Translations under genes and position numbers: made by a program | Notes under the pieces: generated by a model | Told to the model about the DNA's origin: nothing | The model's database searches: none | The model's input: only the letters and a program-made list of their open reading frames with translations | Assembly (NCBI RefSeq): GCF_900635455.1 | Contig: NZ_LR134116.1 | Span: 2,418,001 to 2,482,000, forward strand | DNA length: 64,000 nucleotides | Reading direction: 5' to 3' | Origin: Yersinia intermedia | GTDB lineage: Bacteria > Pseudomonadota > Gammaproteobacteria > Enterobacterales > Enterobacteriaceae | In this document: positions 21,604 to 31,606 of the stretch, in pieces | Layout of the letters: the number at the start of each line of letters is the position of its first letter | Numbering within the stretch: the stretch's first letter is position 1

Positions 21604-22980
21604 ATGCAGGAAACTGGGCTTAATAAAACCGTGCTCCACAACATTGTGCACGATAAGGAAATCTGGGTTGCCGCGCGGAAATTGCAACAGCCTCTGGCTA
21701 GCTTTCAAAACGATATCACCCTGAGCCAGCGCGACTTTTATCACGCGCTGCAAGGCAGTAAGACCGTTTTTATCCTGGAATGTAAGAAAGCATCCCCGTC
21801 CAAAGGGGTTATTCGCGAAAACTTTAATCCGGCTGATATTGCGGCTGTGTATAAAAATTATGCGTCGGCCATCTCGGTATTAACCGATGAGAAGTACTTC
21901 CAAGGCAGCTTTGACTTCTTGCCACTCGTCAGCGCAGCCGTCACTCAGCCAGTGCTGTGTAAAGACTTTATTATCGACGCCTACCAGATTCAATTAGCGC
22001 GGTTTTATCAGGCAGACGCCATTTTACTGATGTTATCGGTGCTTGATGATGACCGTTATCGCCAACTGGCCGCCGTAGCACACAGCCTGAATATGGGGGT
22101 GTTGACCGAGGCCAGTAACGCTAAAGAGCTGGATCGTGCTATTGCATTGGGTGCCAAAGTGGTCGGTATTAATAATCGGGATCTGCGCGACTTGTCGATA
22201 AGCCTTGATCGCACCCGCGAACTGGCTCCACGGCTACCAAAAGGTGTCACGGTCATTAGTGAATCGGGCATTAACAATTACCAACAGGTGCGTGAACTGA
22301 GCCATTTTGCCAATGGGTTCCTGATTGGCAGTGCGTTGATGTCTGAACCTGATCTCAACGCTGCCGTGCGCCGCGTGTTATTGGGTGAAAATAAAGTCTG
22401 CGGTCTGACCCGCGCTCAAGACGCCGCGGCGGCTTATCACGCAGGTGCCGTCTATGGTGGCTTGATCTTTGTTGGCAGTTCGCCGCGTTATGTCGATATT
22501 GCCAAAGCACGTACTGTTATTAGCGGAGCACCATTGAAGTATGTCGGGGTATTCCGTGATGCCAAAATTGAAACTGTGCAGCAAACAGCCGAGCGCCTGT
22601 CGCTAACAGCAGTGCAATTGCATGGGCAAGAGGATCAGAGCTATATCAATCAACTGCGGGCGATACTGCCGGCCAGTTGCCAAATTTGGCGGGCGCTGCG
22701 TGTTGACGATGCCGTGCCGCAACGCAACTTACAGCATGTCGAGCGTTATGTGTTGGACCACGGCAACGGTGGCACTGGTCAACGCTTTGACTGGTCATTA
22801 TTGGCCGGACAACCACTGGATAATGTGCTGCTGGCGGGTGGGTTAAGTGCTGACAACTGTTGTGCAGCAGCCCAACAGGGTTGTGCCGGTCTTGATTTCA
22901 ACTCCGGTGTAGAAAGTGCCCCCGGCATCAAAGATCCACAACTGATCGCCGCTGTTTTCCAGACGTTACGCGCTTACTGA
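21604..22980 (+). CDS. trpC: TrpC(F), indole-3-glycerol phosphate synthase / phosphoribosylanthranilate isomerase
   Basis: Bifunctional fusion covering the third and fourth steps. The N-terminal IGPS barrel (residues 1-255) has FILECKKASPSKG (about residue 50) and VISESGINN (about residue 217). The PRAI barrel follows from KVCGLTRAQDA (about residue 260), with VQLHGQED and GGTGQRFDW. Length 458 residues, similar to the E. coli fusion (about 450). An isomerase-only trpF is therefore not expected elsewhere. Confidence 0.96.
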   Translation: MQETGLNKTVLHNIVHDKEIWVAARKLQQPLASFQNDITLSQRDFYHALQGSKTVFILECKKASPSKGVIRENFNPADIAAVYKNYASAISVLTDEKYFQGSFDFLPLVSAAVTQPVLCKDFIIDAYQIQLARFYQADAILLMLSVLDDDRYRQLAAVAHSLNMGVLTEASNAKELDRAIALGAKVVGINNRDLRDLSISLDRTRELAPRLPKGVTVISESGINNYQQVRELSHFANGFLIGSALMSEPDLNAAVRRVLLGENKVCGLTRAQDAAAAYHAGAVYGGLIFVGSSPRYVDIAKARTVISGAPLKYVGVFRDAKIETVQQTAERLSLTAVQLHGQEDQSYINQLRAILPASCQIWRALRVDDAVPQRNLQHVERYVLDHGNGGTGQRFDWSLLAGQPLDNVLLAGGLSADNCCAAAQQGCAGLDFNSGVESAPGIKDPQLIAAVFQTLRAY

Positions 22981-23043
22981 TGGATGATTTTGCTGGCTAA
23001 CTTTATTCATGGACATACTTTAGTAACCCCATAGGACAGAAAA

Positions 23044-24234
23044 ATGACCACACTTAATCCTTATTTTGGCGAGTTCGGTGGCATGTATGTGCCGCAGATT
23101 TTGATGCCAGCATTGAAGCAACTGGAAGAGGCTTTTGTCAGTGCTCAACTGGACCCTGAGTTCCAGGCAGCATTTCAAGATCTGTTAAAGAACTATGCTG
23201 GTCGCCCGACCGCACTAACCCTGTGTCAGAATTTGACCGCCGGGACAAAAACCAAGTTATATCTGAAACGTGAAGACCTGCTGCACGGCGGCGCGCACAA
23301 AACCAATCAGGTTTTGGGTCAGGCTTTATTGGCCAAACGCATGGGTAAAACCGAAATCATTGCGGAAACCGGCGCAGGTCAACATGGGGTGGCTTCAGCA
23401 CTGGCTTGCGCCCTGCTCGGCTTGAAATGCCGTATTTATATGGGTGCCAAAGACATTGAGCGCCAGTCACCAAACGTGTTCCGTATGCGCCTGATGGGGG
23501 CTGAAGTGATCCCGGTGCACAGCGGTTCTTCCACCTTGAAAGATGCCTGTAATGAAGCACTGCGCGATTGGTCTGGCAGCTACGAAACCGCCCACTATAT
23601 GTTGGGAACCGCAGCAGGCCCACACCCTTACCCGACTATCGTGCGTGAATTCCAACGGATGATCGGCGAAGAAACCAAAGCGCAGATGTTAGCCCGAGAA
23701 GGCCGCCTGCCGGATGCGGTACTGGCATGCGTAGGTGGTGGTTCGAATGCGATTGGTATGTTTGCTGATTTTATCGATGAGCCAGGTGTTGGTCTGATTG
23801 GCGTTGAACCGGCAGGGCTGGGTATTGAAACCGGCCAGCATGGCGCTCCGCTCAAGCACGGTAAAGTGGGTATCTACTTCGGTATGAAATCGCCGATGAT
23901 GCAGACCAGTGACGGTCAAATCGAAGAGTCCTACTCTATTTCTGCCGGGTTAGACTTCCCATCCGTAGGGCCACAGCATGCCTATTTAAATAGTATTGGT
24001 CGTGCTGATTATGTTTCCGTTACCGATGACGAAGCATTAGATGCCTTTAAAGCACTGTCATGCAAAGAAGGGATTATTCCAGCGCTGGAATCCTCCCATG
24101 CCTTGGCTCATGCCTTAAAAATGATTAAAGCGTCGCCGGAAAAAGAACAGATATTGGTAGTGAATCTGTCCGGGCGCGGTGATAAAGACATTTTCACCGT
24201 TCACGATATTCTGAAAGCACGGGGAGAGATTTAA
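23044..24234 (+). CDS. trpB: TrpB, tryptophan synthase beta chain
   Basis: PLP enzyme joining indole and serine to give tryptophan. The PLP lysine is in [13 protein letters not shown] (about residue 87), the phosphate-binding loop in [12 protein letters not shown] (about residue 230), and [11 protein letters not shown] lies near residue 109. Length 396 residues. The stop overlaps the trpA start (TAATG), so the two subunits of the complex are translationally coupled. Confidence 0.97.
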   Translation: MTTLNPYFGEFGGMYVPQILMPALKQLEEAFVSAQLDPEFQAAFQDLLKNYAGRPTALTLCQNLTAGTKTKLYLKREDLLHGGAHKTNQVLGQALLAKRMGKTEIIAETGAGQHGVASALACALLGLKCRIYMGAKDIERQSPNVFRMRLMGAEVIPVHSGSSTLKDACNEALRDWSGSYETAHYMLGTAAGPHPYPTIVREFQRMIGEETKAQMLAREGRLPDAVLACVGGGSNAIGMFADFIDEPGVGLIGVEPAGLGIETGQHGAPLKHGKVGIYFGMKSPMMQTSDGQIEESYSISAGLDFPSVGPQHAYLNSIGRADYVSVTDDEALDAFKALSCKEGIIPALESSHALAHALKMIKASPEKEQILVVNLSGRGDKDIFTVHDILKARGEI

Positions 24235-25040
24235 TGGAGCGTTATCAGCAGCTTTTCAATCAGTTGGCAGCAAAAAAAGAAGGTGCATTTGTTCCCTTCG
24301 TACAGTTAGGTGATCCAACACCTGCTCTATCTTTAGACATTATTGATACATTAATTGCGGCGGGTGCAGATGCGTTGGAGTTAGGTATTCCATTCTCTGA
24401 TCCGTTGGCTGATGGCCCAACCATTCAAAATGCAGCATTGCGTGCGTTTGCCGCTGGCGTGACGCCCGGTATCTGCTTTGAGATGCTGGCAGAAATCCGC
24501 AAAAAACACCCTACTATTCCCATTGGTCTACTGATGTATGCGAATCTGGTATTCCACAACGGAATTGATAGTTTCTACCAGCGTTGTGCTGCTGTCGGTG
24601 TCGATTCAGTGCTCATTGCTGACGTACCGTTTGAAGAGTCAGCCCCGTTCCGCGCAGCGGCACTGCGCCACGGCATCGCGCCTATCTTTATTTGCCCGCC
24701 AAATGCGGACGATGATTTACTGCGCGAGATAGCCTCTCATGGCCGTGGTTACACCTACTTACTGTCACGCGCAGGTGTCACTGGTGCTGAGAATCATGGC
24801 CACCTTCCGCTGAATCATCTGATTGATAAACTGCGTGAGTACCATGCCGCCCCAGCACTGCAAGGTTTTGGTATTTCAGAGCCGGAACAAGTGAAAACCA
24901 GCCTGGCAGCAGGTGCTGCCGGGGCAATTTCTGGCTCCGCAATTGTAAAAATCATTGAAAACAATGTCTCACAGCCCGCAGAGATGTTGGCCCAATTGTC
25001 CCGTTTTGTGACCGAAATGAAAGCGGCGACTCGTCGTTAA
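24234..25040 (+). CDS. trpA: TrpA, tryptophan synthase alpha chain
   Basis: Cleaves indole-3-glycerol phosphate to indole and glyceraldehyde 3-phosphate and channels indole to TrpB. The catalytic glutamate and aspartate are in [15 protein letters not shown] (about residues 48-62). The phosphate-binding end of the barrel has GFGIS and [10 protein letters not shown] (about residues 212 and 232). Length 268 residues, as in E. coli. Last gene of the operon. Confidence 0.97.
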   Translation: MERYQQLFNQLAAKKEGAFVPFVQLGDPTPALSLDIIDTLIAAGADALELGIPFSDPLADGPTIQNAALRAFAAGVTPGICFEMLAEIRKKHPTIPIGLLMYANLVFHNGIDSFYQRCAAVGVDSVLIADVPFEESAPFRAAALRHGIAPIFICPPNADDDLLREIASHGRGYTYLLSRAGVTGAENHGHLPLNHLIDKLREYHAAPALQGFGISEPEQVKTSLAAGAAGAISGSAIVKIIENNVSQPAEMLAQLSRFVTEMKAATRR

Positions 25041-25052
25041 TTTCACTATCAG

Positions 25053-25081
25053 CGCCTGATTGCTCGTTCAAATCAGGCGCT
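25053..25081 (+). terminator. Possible trp operon terminator
   Basis: Strong ten-base-pair stem GCGCCTGATT / AATCAGGCGC just after trpA, but followed only by TATATTCG rather than a T-run. It may be Rho-assisted or a 3' end stabiliser. Confidence 0.5.
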
Positions 25082-25301
25082 ATATTCGCTCGAAATTCTC
25101 GCCTGCCACGCTATATATCTGCTGCAAATTTGAATAAACATCATTCATAACCAATAATTATGTAACACGTTAAGCATTTCTTTACATTTAGGATGCTATG
25201 AGTGATCAGTAACACGACGTTAATATGAATTAATTGCGCTTTCGACAAGTTATTTTTTTCGTCATGTTCAGTTAAGACATTGGTAAACATGGAGAGTAAT
25301 T

Positions 25302-25616
25302 ATGAAGCTTTTTAAGACCCTTTCAGCTTTGTGTATCGCAGTAATCATGGCCATGGCAGTAGCGGCCTGTGCACCAACCCCAAAATCAGAAGGCACCGGT
25401 GGCTACCTGGATGATACCGTGGTGACCACCAAGGTAAAATCGGCGTTGCTGGCTGAGAAGAATCTTAAATCTACTGAAGTCAGTGTTGAGACCTTTAAAG
25501 GGCGGGTCCAGTTAAGCGGCTTTGTTAGTTCGCGTCAGGATGCAAACCGTGCAGTACAGATCACCCGTACCGTACCAGGGGTGAAATCTGTTAGTGATAA
25601 GATGCAAATCAAATAA
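25302..25616 (+). CDS. BON-domain lipoprotein
   Basis: Small envelope lipoprotein. The N terminus (MKLFKTLSALCIAVIMAM) is a signal peptide ending in the lipobox VAAC, with the lipidated cysteine at about residue 23. The mature part is a single BON domain (residues 36-104) with DDTVVTTKVKSALLAEKNL and GFVSSRQDANRAVQI, the type seen in OsmY and DolP, which is thought to bind phospholipid surfaces. Osmotic- or envelope-stress function is inference. It lies between trpA and ompW, where E. coli has yciGFE. RBS GGAG; terminator immediately downstream. Confidence 0.88.
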   Translation: MKLFKTLSALCIAVIMAMAVAACAPTPKSEGTGGYLDDTVVTTKVKSALLAEKNLKSTEVSVETFKGRVQLSGFVSSRQDANRAVQITRTVPGVKSVSDKMQIK

Positions 25617-25626
25617 TCCCCTTATC

Positions 25627-25650
25627 GGAGGCGCTTTGCGCGCCTCCTTT
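25627..25650 (+). terminator. Terminator of the BON lipoprotein gene
   Basis: GGAGGCGC / GCGCCTCC with a five-base loop and TTT, ten bases past the stop. Confidence 0.8.
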
Positions 25651-25691
25651 GCAGGCCCCCCCGCAATCACATCAGAGATTCCTCAAAAGGC

Positions 25692-26172
25692 ATTGCCGTT
25701 GCAGGTAGGCGGCCAGCAAACGTTTCCCGATGAGCTGACTCAGGTCAGTGATTCGAGTAAATGAGCGCAGCCAACACCCCTGCAGTGGCAAGAGCGAAAG
25801 CTATTACCCAAAGTTATTGCCGTTGCAGGTAGGCGGCCAGCAAACGCATCCCGATGAGCTGACTCAGGTCAGTGATTCGGGTAAGTGAGCGCAGCCAACA
25901 CCCCTGCAGTGGCAAGAGCGAAAGCTATTACCCAAAGTTATTGCCGTTGCAGGTAGGCGGCCAGCAAACGCATCCCGATGAGCTGACTCAGGTCAGTGAT
26001 TCGGGTAAGTGAGCGCAGCCAACACCCCTGCAGTGGCAAGAGCGAAAGCTATTACCCAAAGTTATTGCCGTTGCAGGTAGGCGCCCAGCAAACGCATCCC
26101 GATGAGCTGACTCAGGTCAGTGATTCGGGTAAGTGAGCGCAGCCAACACCCCTGCAGCGGCAAGAGCGAAGG
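25692..26172. repeat. Four tandem copies of a 124-bp repeat
   Basis: Units begin at 25692, 25816, 25940 and 26064, an exact 124-base period. The last copy stops after the GGCAAGAGCGAA segment, four bases before the ompW stop. Copies 2 and 3 look identical; copy 1 differs at several bases (for example CGTTTC for CGCATC) and copy 4 at a few. Each unit is an imperfect palindrome: TTGCCGTTGCAGG near its start can pair with CCTGCAGTGGCAA near its end, and an inner hairpin CCCGA...TCGGG encloses CTGACTCAGGTCAG. The core AGCCAACACCCCTGCAG is shared with other repeats in the window, so this looks like a tandemly amplified Yersinia intergenic element. Confidence 0.95.
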
Positions 26173-26176
26173 GTAA

Positions 26177-26812
26177 TTAGAAACGATAGCCCGCGCCAAA
26201 CATAAACACCCATGGATCAAGACGGGTATTGATACTATGTTCCTGACCATTTTGTTTAAATTTCACGTCAGTTTCGATATTTATCCACCAGACCGACATA
26301 TTCAGCATCCAGTTTTCACTGACCATGTAGTCCATACCCGCTTGCCCGGCAATACCCCACGAATCTTTAACACTTAAATCCGTCAAACCGGCACCTTGCC
26401 CTGTGTTGTTGAATTTCTCATCAAAGAAGGTGGTGTAGTTCAGGCCGATACCCAGGTACGGGCGCAGTTTGTCTTGTTTATCGCGGAAATAGTATTGCGC
26501 CATTAAGGTTGGTGGCAATTGCTTAACTTCAGCAATAGTACCGGTTGCCTCCAGACCAATTTTATGGCGGAACGGTGTGGCTGCCAACAGTTCTACACCG
26601 ATGTTATCAGTAACCAGATAGCTGAAAGTCAGGCCCAACTGAGTATTGTTATCCGCTTTGAAGGAACCGTAACCTAGTACATCATCAGACCCGGCATTTG
26701 GTCTGACAGTTGCTGTCCCTGCCCGGAAAATATAATCGCCTGCTTGATGCGCGCTTGCCGCAGTGGGAGCCAGAGCTGCTACAGCTAACAATGCCAAAGT
26801 GACTTTTTTCAT
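26177..26812 (-). CDS. ompW: OmpW, outer membrane eight-stranded beta-barrel protein
   Basis: Small outer membrane channel for hydrophobic compounds; the colicin S4 receptor in E. coli. The start at 26812 gives a clean signal peptide (MKKVTLALLAVAALAPTAASA) and a mature protein beginning HQAGDYIFRAG; upstream in-frame starts would bury the signal. It ends in the barrel signature phenylalanine (GAGYRF). Product 211 residues against 212 in E. coli. The 3' end abuts the 124-bp repeat array, so the repeats would be in its mRNA 3' region unless transcription stops within the coding sequence. Confidence 0.95.
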   Translation of the reverse strand: MKKVTLALLAVAALAPTAASAHQAGDYIFRAGTATVRPNAGSDDVLGYGSFKADNNTQLGLTFSYLVTDNIGVELLAATPFRHKIGLEATGTIAEVKQLPPTLMAQYYFRDKQDKLRPYLGIGLNYTTFFDEKFNNTGQGAGLTDLSVKDSWGIAGQAGMDYMVSENWMLNMSVWWINIETDVKFKQNGQEHSINTRLDPWVFMFGAGYRF

Positions 26813-26868
26813 TATCCATTCCATTTGTAGGTTTATTCGCGGACAAAATATACCCATAAATGAGTATT

Positions 26869-26970
26869 CATGATCCAATCGGGATCACATCTTTGGTAAC
26901 AAATTAAATAAATCCTATTTTATGTAAGGTTATTTAATTCCTTAATAACGTTGAAATTGATCTGGATCAT
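26869..26970 (-). promoter_or_regulatory. ompW upstream region with FNR-like site
   Basis: TTGATCTGGATCAT (26957-26970) matches the FNR consensus TTGAT-N4-ATCAA except at the last base. A second inverted repeat, TGATCC-N5-GGATCA, lies at about 26870-26885. E. coli ompW is known to be FNR-activated. Function here is inferred from the motif only. Confidence 0.45.
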
Positions 26971-27108
26971 AAAAGCCACTTTGGGGCAAATAGTGCTAAC
27001 GCCCATTGCTGAAAAATAGAACCGTTGTCATGCTGCTATGCTTGGATGTTGTATGTGTGAAATCGCGATCGGTTGGCTGTTTACTTTGTAAGGAGCAGTA
27101 GATTCAAG

Positions 27109-27516
27109 ATGAGCGCTAAAATTAATCCGTGTGAAAATTGTGGCGCTTGTTGCGCCTATTTTAGAGTGTCGTTCTATTGGGCTGAAGCCAAAGAGGGAGG
27201 CGGTACAGTGCCCGATGCCATGACCGAACAAGTCACGCCCTTTATCAGTTGTATGTCCGGCACTAACTGTAAATCCCCCCGTTGCAGTGCACTTCAGGGC
27301 GAAGTCGGTCACGTTGTTTCCTGTTCAATTTATAGTGACCGCCCATCCCCCTGCCATGAATTTGAACGGTCAGGAGATGCCGGGATTCATAATCCGCACT
27401 GTGATCGCGCCCGCGCACGCTATGGGTTACCGCCGTTACCTATTGATAACTTCGAGGTAATCAGATTAGAAGAAATCACAGCTAGATTAATGACAGGATC
27501 CCACAGCGCCCCATAA
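27109..27516 (+). CDS. YkgJ-family cysteine-cluster protein
   Basis: Small soluble protein of the family annotated as putative zinc- or iron-chelating (YkgJ, formerly UPF0153). The N-terminal cluster [14 protein letters not shown] supplies four cysteines, and more follow in [30 protein letters not shown] and [11 protein letters not shown], spaced for metal binding. No enzymatic role is established for the family as far as I know. The ATG at 27109 has AAGGAG 13 bases upstream and starts the family N terminus; an in-frame ATG at 27073 is unlikely. Lies between ompW (divergent) and yciC. Confidence 0.85.
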   Translation: MSAKINPCENCGACCAYFRVSFYWAEAKEGGGTVPDAMTEQVTPFISCMSGTNCKSPRCSALQGEVGHVVSCSIYSDRPSPCHEFERSGDAGIHNPHCDRARARYGLPPLPIDNFEVIRLEEITARLMTGSHSAP

Positions 27517-27566
27517 CAAGGTATAATCATCGGCTAGCGCTATTTTTTCGATCTCAAGGAGCTTTC

Positions 27567-28334
27567 ATGCCTATCACGGCGAACAGTTTATACCGTGACA
27601 GTTTTAACTTTTTACGTAATCAACTGCCAGCAATCCTGCTGCTGGCTTTGCTGACTGCGTTCATTACCGTCATGCTGAACCAAGCATTTATCCCTGATGC
27701 TGAACAACTGGGTATTTTAAGTGCTGCGGACAGTGATATTGCGTCATCCGCAAGTGTCAGCATCAGTGAGATAGTCTCGCAGATGACACCAGAGCAGCAG
27801 ATGGTACTGCTGAAAGTCTCTGCTGCGGCGACCTTTTCTGCCTTAGTCGGTAACGTGTTATTAGTCGGTGGAATGCTAACCCTGATTTCTATGGTATCGA
27901 TGGGCCGCCGGGTCAGTGCCTTGCAAGCTATTGGTATTTCAGTACCGATCTTGCCACGTTTACTGTTGCTGATGTTTATCGGTACCTTGTTGATTCAATT
28001 AGGATTAACAATATTTATCGTGCCTGGTGTGGTCATTGCTGTCGCGTTATCACTCTCACCGATTATCGTGACCACAGAGAAAATGGGAGTTTTCTCTGCA
28101 ATAAGAGTCAGTATCAAATTGGCCTTTGCCAATGTGCGATTAATCGTACCCGCTATGATGCTGTGGATAGCCGCTAAACTGATTCTGTTGTATCTGGTCA
28201 GCCACCTGACTATTTTGCCAACACCGATTGCGACGATTATTTTAAGCGCACTTAGTAATCTGGTTTCCGCATTATTACTGGTGTATCTGTTCCGTTTATA
28301 TATGTTGCTGCGCCCTGCAACTCCAGCGGAATAA
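27567..28334 (+). CDS. yciC: YciC, inner-membrane protein (UPF0259)
   Basis: Polytopic membrane protein of unknown function, 255 residues, with about six hydrophobic segments (first at residues 19-38). Start [19 protein letters not shown] and the segment [17 protein letters not shown] are typical of the family. RBS AAGGAG. In E. coli it lies directly next to yciB; here a SulP transporter gene has come between them. Confidence 0.92.
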   Translation: MPITANSLYRDSFNFLRNQLPAILLLALLTAFITVMLNQAFIPDAEQLGILSAADSDIASSASVSISEIVSQMTPEQQMVLLKVSAAATFSALVGNVLLVGGMLTLISMVSMGRRVSALQAIGISVPILPRLLLLMFIGTLLIQLGLTIFIVPGVVIAVALSLSPIIVTTEKMGVFSAIRVSIKLAFANVRLIVPAMMLWIAAKLILLYLVSHLTILPTPIATIILSALSNLVSALLLVYLFRLYMLLRPATPAE

Positions 28335-28354
28335 ATACCCCTTCAGATAAAAAC

Positions 28355-28379
28355 AAAAAGGGCCATTACGGCCCTTTTT
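28355..28379. terminator. Terminator after yciC
   Basis: AAAAAGGGCC-ATTAC-GGCCCTTTTT, symmetric with T-runs on both strands, between convergent yciC and the SulP gene. Confidence 0.85.
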
Positions 28380-28401
28380 GCTTATCAATGCTCGATACCT
28401 A

Positions 28402-30135
28402 TCAGCTAATTTCAGGCTCCGCAGTTATCTCTGATTCCTGTTTCTCTGCCACCCGTTGCTTACTTTGGATCAGTTTTAGTGCCAAGTAGAGATCAGGCAC
28501 CAGGATCAGATCATTATCCTGGCTTTTCAAGCGATTAATTCGGAACCAGCGCGTCAACTCGGTGCGCCGACCGGCCAGTATCAACTTAATATTACGTTGT
28601 TTCAGGTCACGTTTAAGTTCATCAATCGCCGACAGTACACTGATATCGGCATAGGTAAAGCTGGCAACGGCGTCAATAACCACCCAGTCCGCTGGATGTG
28701 GTGTGCTATCAACCAAATTCAAAATCCGCCGCTTAAAATACGCCACATTGAAATAGGTCAGAGGTGAGTTAAAGCGGTAAATCATCACGCCGGGTACCGA
28801 TTTGATCCCATTGCCACTGCGCATTGAATGGATCATCCCATCAGCATTAACGCCTAACAGTTGCTCTGTTGGGCGAAAAACTGTGCGCAAGAACTGCAAT
28901 AGCCCCAACAGAACCGCCAATCCGATACCACTAATCACGCCGACCAATACTACGCTGACGAAAGTAAATATCGCCAAATAGAAAGCCTGAGAATTACGTT
29001 TACGTAATTGCCATAAACTCCTGAACCCCAGCAGCGACCAGGCAGCATAAATCAGCACCACGCCCAATGCGGCGATCGGAATAAATTGCAGCGGTCGGGT
29101 TAAAAATAGCAATACCATCGCAATCATCAACGCAGCAATAATAGAAACCAACTGGCTTTTGCCATTATTGGCGTCATTCACTGCGGTGCGGGTACTGGCC
29201 CCACTGATAGCAAAACCTTGCGATAGTGCGGAAACAATGTTGGTAATCCCCAATGCGCGCAGTTCTACATCGGCATCAACCTCATAACCATTTTTGGCGG
29301 CAAAACTACGGGCGGTCAGCATCATACTGACAAAACTGACCACTGCCAGGTTAAGTGCAGGAATAACCATATCGCGCAGCAAACCTGGCTGGAAATCAGG
29401 CCAATGCACCATTGGCAAGCCCCCATCGAACCCCCCTACCACCGCCACACCAAATTGCTGCATATTGGCAGCCCAGGAAACAAAGGTCGCAATGACAATT
29501 GCCAGCAGCGGCGCAGGCCAGTTGGGCCGTAACCACTTAACGCCATACAACACCACAAAGGTCAGTAGCGAAATGGCGACCGTGGGCAAATGGCTGTTAA
29601 TTAAGTTATGGGGTAGCGCCAGTACCCGCTCAATCAGTTGCGGTGGTCGGGTCATAAAACCAAAAACCTTACCTAACTGATCGACAATAATGGTAACTGC
29701 TACCCCATTAAGTAACCCGGTCAATATTGGTCGTGATAATAGATCAGCCAAAGCCCCCAACTTGAAACGACTGGCCACCAGACACCATGTGCCCATCATT
29801 AATGTCATCATGATGGTGAGTTGCCAGTGAACTTCACTATTCCCCGCCGCCAGTGGCGCAACCACGGCGGCAATCACCGCACAAGTTGCCGCATCAGGCC
29901 CGACGATTAATTGCCGCGATGAACCAAAAAAAGCGTAGGCAATCATCGGTAAAATACATGAATACAAGCCGACGGCGGCACTAACACCGGTCAGCTCAGC
30001 ATAAGCAATAGCGATAGGCAATGCGACGGCGGCCACGGATAGGCCAGCCCTGACATCAGGTTTGAGCCAGTCGCGTTCATATGCCATCAATTGGGTCAAA
30101 CCCGGCATCCAATACCGCAGTGTTTTTTTCTGCAT
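28402..30135 (-). CDS. SulP-family anion permease with STAS domain
   Basis: Inner-membrane anion transporter (sulfate, bicarbonate or dicarboxylate type; substrate not predictable). The membrane domain (residues 25-430) contains GLSVAAVALPIAIAYAELTG, the SulP signature region, and about 10-14 helices. A cytoplasmic STAS domain follows (about residues 450-560), with VVIDAVASFTYADISVLSAI. The chosen ATG at 30135 has GGAG upstream and gives 577 residues; an ATG at 30177 would add 14. It differs clearly from E. coli DauA and has no counterpart at this position there. Confidence 0.88.
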   Translation of the reverse strand: MQKKTLRYWMPGLTQLMAYERDWLKPDVRAGLSVAAVALPIAIAYAELTGVSAAVGLYSCILPMIAYAFFGSSRQLIVGPDAATCAVIAAVVAPLAAGNSEVHWQLTIMMTLMMGTWCLVASRFKLGALADLLSRPILTGLLNGVAVTIIVDQLGKVFGFMTRPPQLIERVLALPHNLINSHLPTVAISLLTFVVLYGVKWLRPNWPAPLLAIVIATFVSWAANMQQFGVAVVGGFDGGLPMVHWPDFQPGLLRDMVIPALNLAVVSFVSMMLTARSFAAKNGYEVDADVELRALGITNIVSALSQGFAISGASTRTAVNDANNGKSQLVSIIAALMIAMVLLFLTRPLQFIPIAALGVVLIYAAWSLLGFRSLWQLRKRNSQAFYLAIFTFVSVVLVGVISGIGLAVLLGLLQFLRTVFRPTEQLLGVNADGMIHSMRSGNGIKSVPGVMIYRFNSPLTYFNVAYFKRRILNLVDSTPHPADWVVIDAVASFTYADISVLSAIDELKRDLKQRNIKLILAGRRTELTRWFRINRLKSQDNDLILVPDLYLALKLIQSKQRVAEKQESEITAEPEIS

Positions 30136-30364
30136 AGCGACTCCACACACCCTAACCCAATATTTATTACTTATCATGCTGGGTTAACGCACTACTGGCA
30201 ATATGCTGACAAAATCTGTTACTTGTTTATCGTAAGTTTCTGCAAATTCCACTGGCAGAGCGCGCATTCCGATAGATAATTAAGGATAATAGCGTTTTAG
30301 CACTGGTACCCTCACCTCACTGAATCCGGTATAGTCGGGCTGTGTACAAATGATGGATTGATTC

Positions 30365-30907
30365 ATGAAGCAACTTTTAGATTTTCTTCCGTTAGTCGTA
30401 TTTTTTATTTTCTACAAGATGTACGACATTTTTGTCGCCTCAGGAGCGCTGATTGTCGCAACATTACTCGCGTTAGCCTTTACCTGGCTTAAATATCGTA
30501 AAGTAGAAAAGATGACGTTAGTTACCGCAGTTATGGTGCTGGTATTCGGTACTTTGACGCTTACATTCCACAGTGACTTATTCATTAAATGGAAAGTGAC
30601 AGTGTTATATGCGCTGTTCGCCGTGGCTTTATTAGTAAGCCAATGGGTCATGAAAAAACCCTTGATTCAGCGCATGCTGGGGAAAGAGCTAACGCTACCA
30701 GATGCGGTATGGTCAACACTGAATATGTCATGGGCGCTGTTCTTCTTGGCCTGCGGCCTGCTAAACATTTATGTCGCGTTCTGGTTACCGCAAGATATTT
30801 GGGTAAACTTTAAAGTCTTTGGTTTAACCGCACTCACCCTGATATTCACATTGATCAGCGGCGTTTATATTTACCGACATATGCCGGAAGAACAGAAAAA
30901 GTCATAA
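30365..30907 (+). CDS. yciB: YciB (IspA), inner-membrane septation-related protein
   Basis: Membrane protein of about five helices, implicated in E. coli and Shigella in cell division, envelope integrity and intracellular spreading. Starts [21 protein letters not shown] and contains the family blocks [21 protein letters not shown] and NMSWALFFL. Length 180 residues against 179 in E. coli. Divergent from the SulP gene; yciA follows after a palindromic element. Confidence 0.94.
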   Translation: MKQLLDFLPLVVFFIFYKMYDIFVASGALIVATLLALAFTWLKYRKVEKMTLVTAVMVLVFGTLTLTFHSDLFIKWKVTVLYALFAVALLVSQWVMKKPLIQRMLGKELTLPDAVWSTLNMSWALFFLACGLLNIYVAFWLPQDIWVNFKVFGLTALTLIFTLISGVYIYRHMPEEQKKS

Positions 30908-30916
30908 TTTAAATAA

Positions 30917-30979
30917 TACCCCCCAACATCATTGAGGTCACAGGCAGGCAACACCGCAGGGCCTCAATGACGTTGGTAT
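30917..30979. repeat. Palindromic intergenic element after yciB
   Basis: CCAACATCATTGAGG (30923-30937) pairs with CCTCAATGACGTTGG (30962-30976), flanked by ATACC / GGTAT. The 24-base centre CAGGCAGGCAACACCGCAGG resembles the core of the repeat family seen near 25.7 and 32.6 kb. It could fold in the yciB mRNA. Confidence 0.75.
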
Positions 30980-31048
30980 ATTTTATGCTTATTGAAATTT
31001 CAGTGAGCCATTCCAGGTGAATAGATTTACTTTTAGAAGTAGGCAGAG

Positions 31049-31498
31049 ATGACTCAAGAACAATTATCACCTCGCGGTGAGCAATCATTACCTAACGGTG
31101 AATTGGTACTTCGTACCCTGGCAATGCCAGCCGATACCAATGCAAATGGCGATATATTTGGCGGTTGGTTAATGTCACAAATGGATATCGGCGGTGCCAT
31201 TCAAGCTAAAGAGATAGCTCAGGGGCGAGTTGTCACGGTACGGGTTGATGGCATGACCTTCCTCAAGCCGGTCGCTGTTGGTGATGTGGTTTGTTGCTAT
31301 GCCCGCTGTATTAAAACCGGTCGTAGCTCAATTACTATCAATATTGAAGTCTGGGTGAAAAAGGTCTCTTCTGAGCCAATCGGGCAGCGCTACCGTGCCA
31401 CTGAAGCGGTATTTACCTATGTCGCTGTAGATGATGCGGGTAAGGCCCGCGCCTTGCCGAGTGGTAGAGGGAATTTCGAAGTTGGCGCGACGCAATAA
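31049..31498 (+). CDS. yciA: YciA, acyl-CoA thioesterase
   Basis: Hotdog-fold thioesterase hydrolysing a wide range of acyl-CoAs. The catalytic region is visible as MPADTNANGDIFGGWLMSQMD (about residues 26-46), where the Asn and Asp of NANGDIFGG are the family signature. Length 149 residues, as in the family. In the same order as E. coli (yciB, yciA, tonB), with tonB convergent. Confidence 0.95.
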   Translation: MTQEQLSPRGEQSLPNGELVLRTLAMPADTNANGDIFGGWLMSQMDIGGAIQAKEIAQGRVVTVRVDGMTFLKPVAVGDVVCCYARCIKTGRSSITINIEVWVKKVSSEPIGQRYRATEAVFTYVAVDDAGKARALPSGRGNFEVGATQ

Positions 31499-31523
31499 CC
31501 GCTGACCGAGTTTGTCCTGACGC

Positions 31524-31560
31524 AAAAAAGGGTCGCCTTGCATAAGAGCGACCCTTTTCT
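31524..31560. terminator. Terminator between yciA and tonB
   Basis: AAAAAAGGGTCGC, an 11-base loop, GCGACCCTTTTCTT; symmetric and usable by both convergent genes. Confidence 0.85.
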
Positions 31561-31606
31561 TATTACGGTATTTACCGGTTATTCAATCACCAATACCCTA
31601 ATAATC

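Noticed and set aside
25692..26172. CRISPR array
   Set aside because: The units are contiguous 124-bp tandem repeats with no variable spacers and no cas genes nearby.
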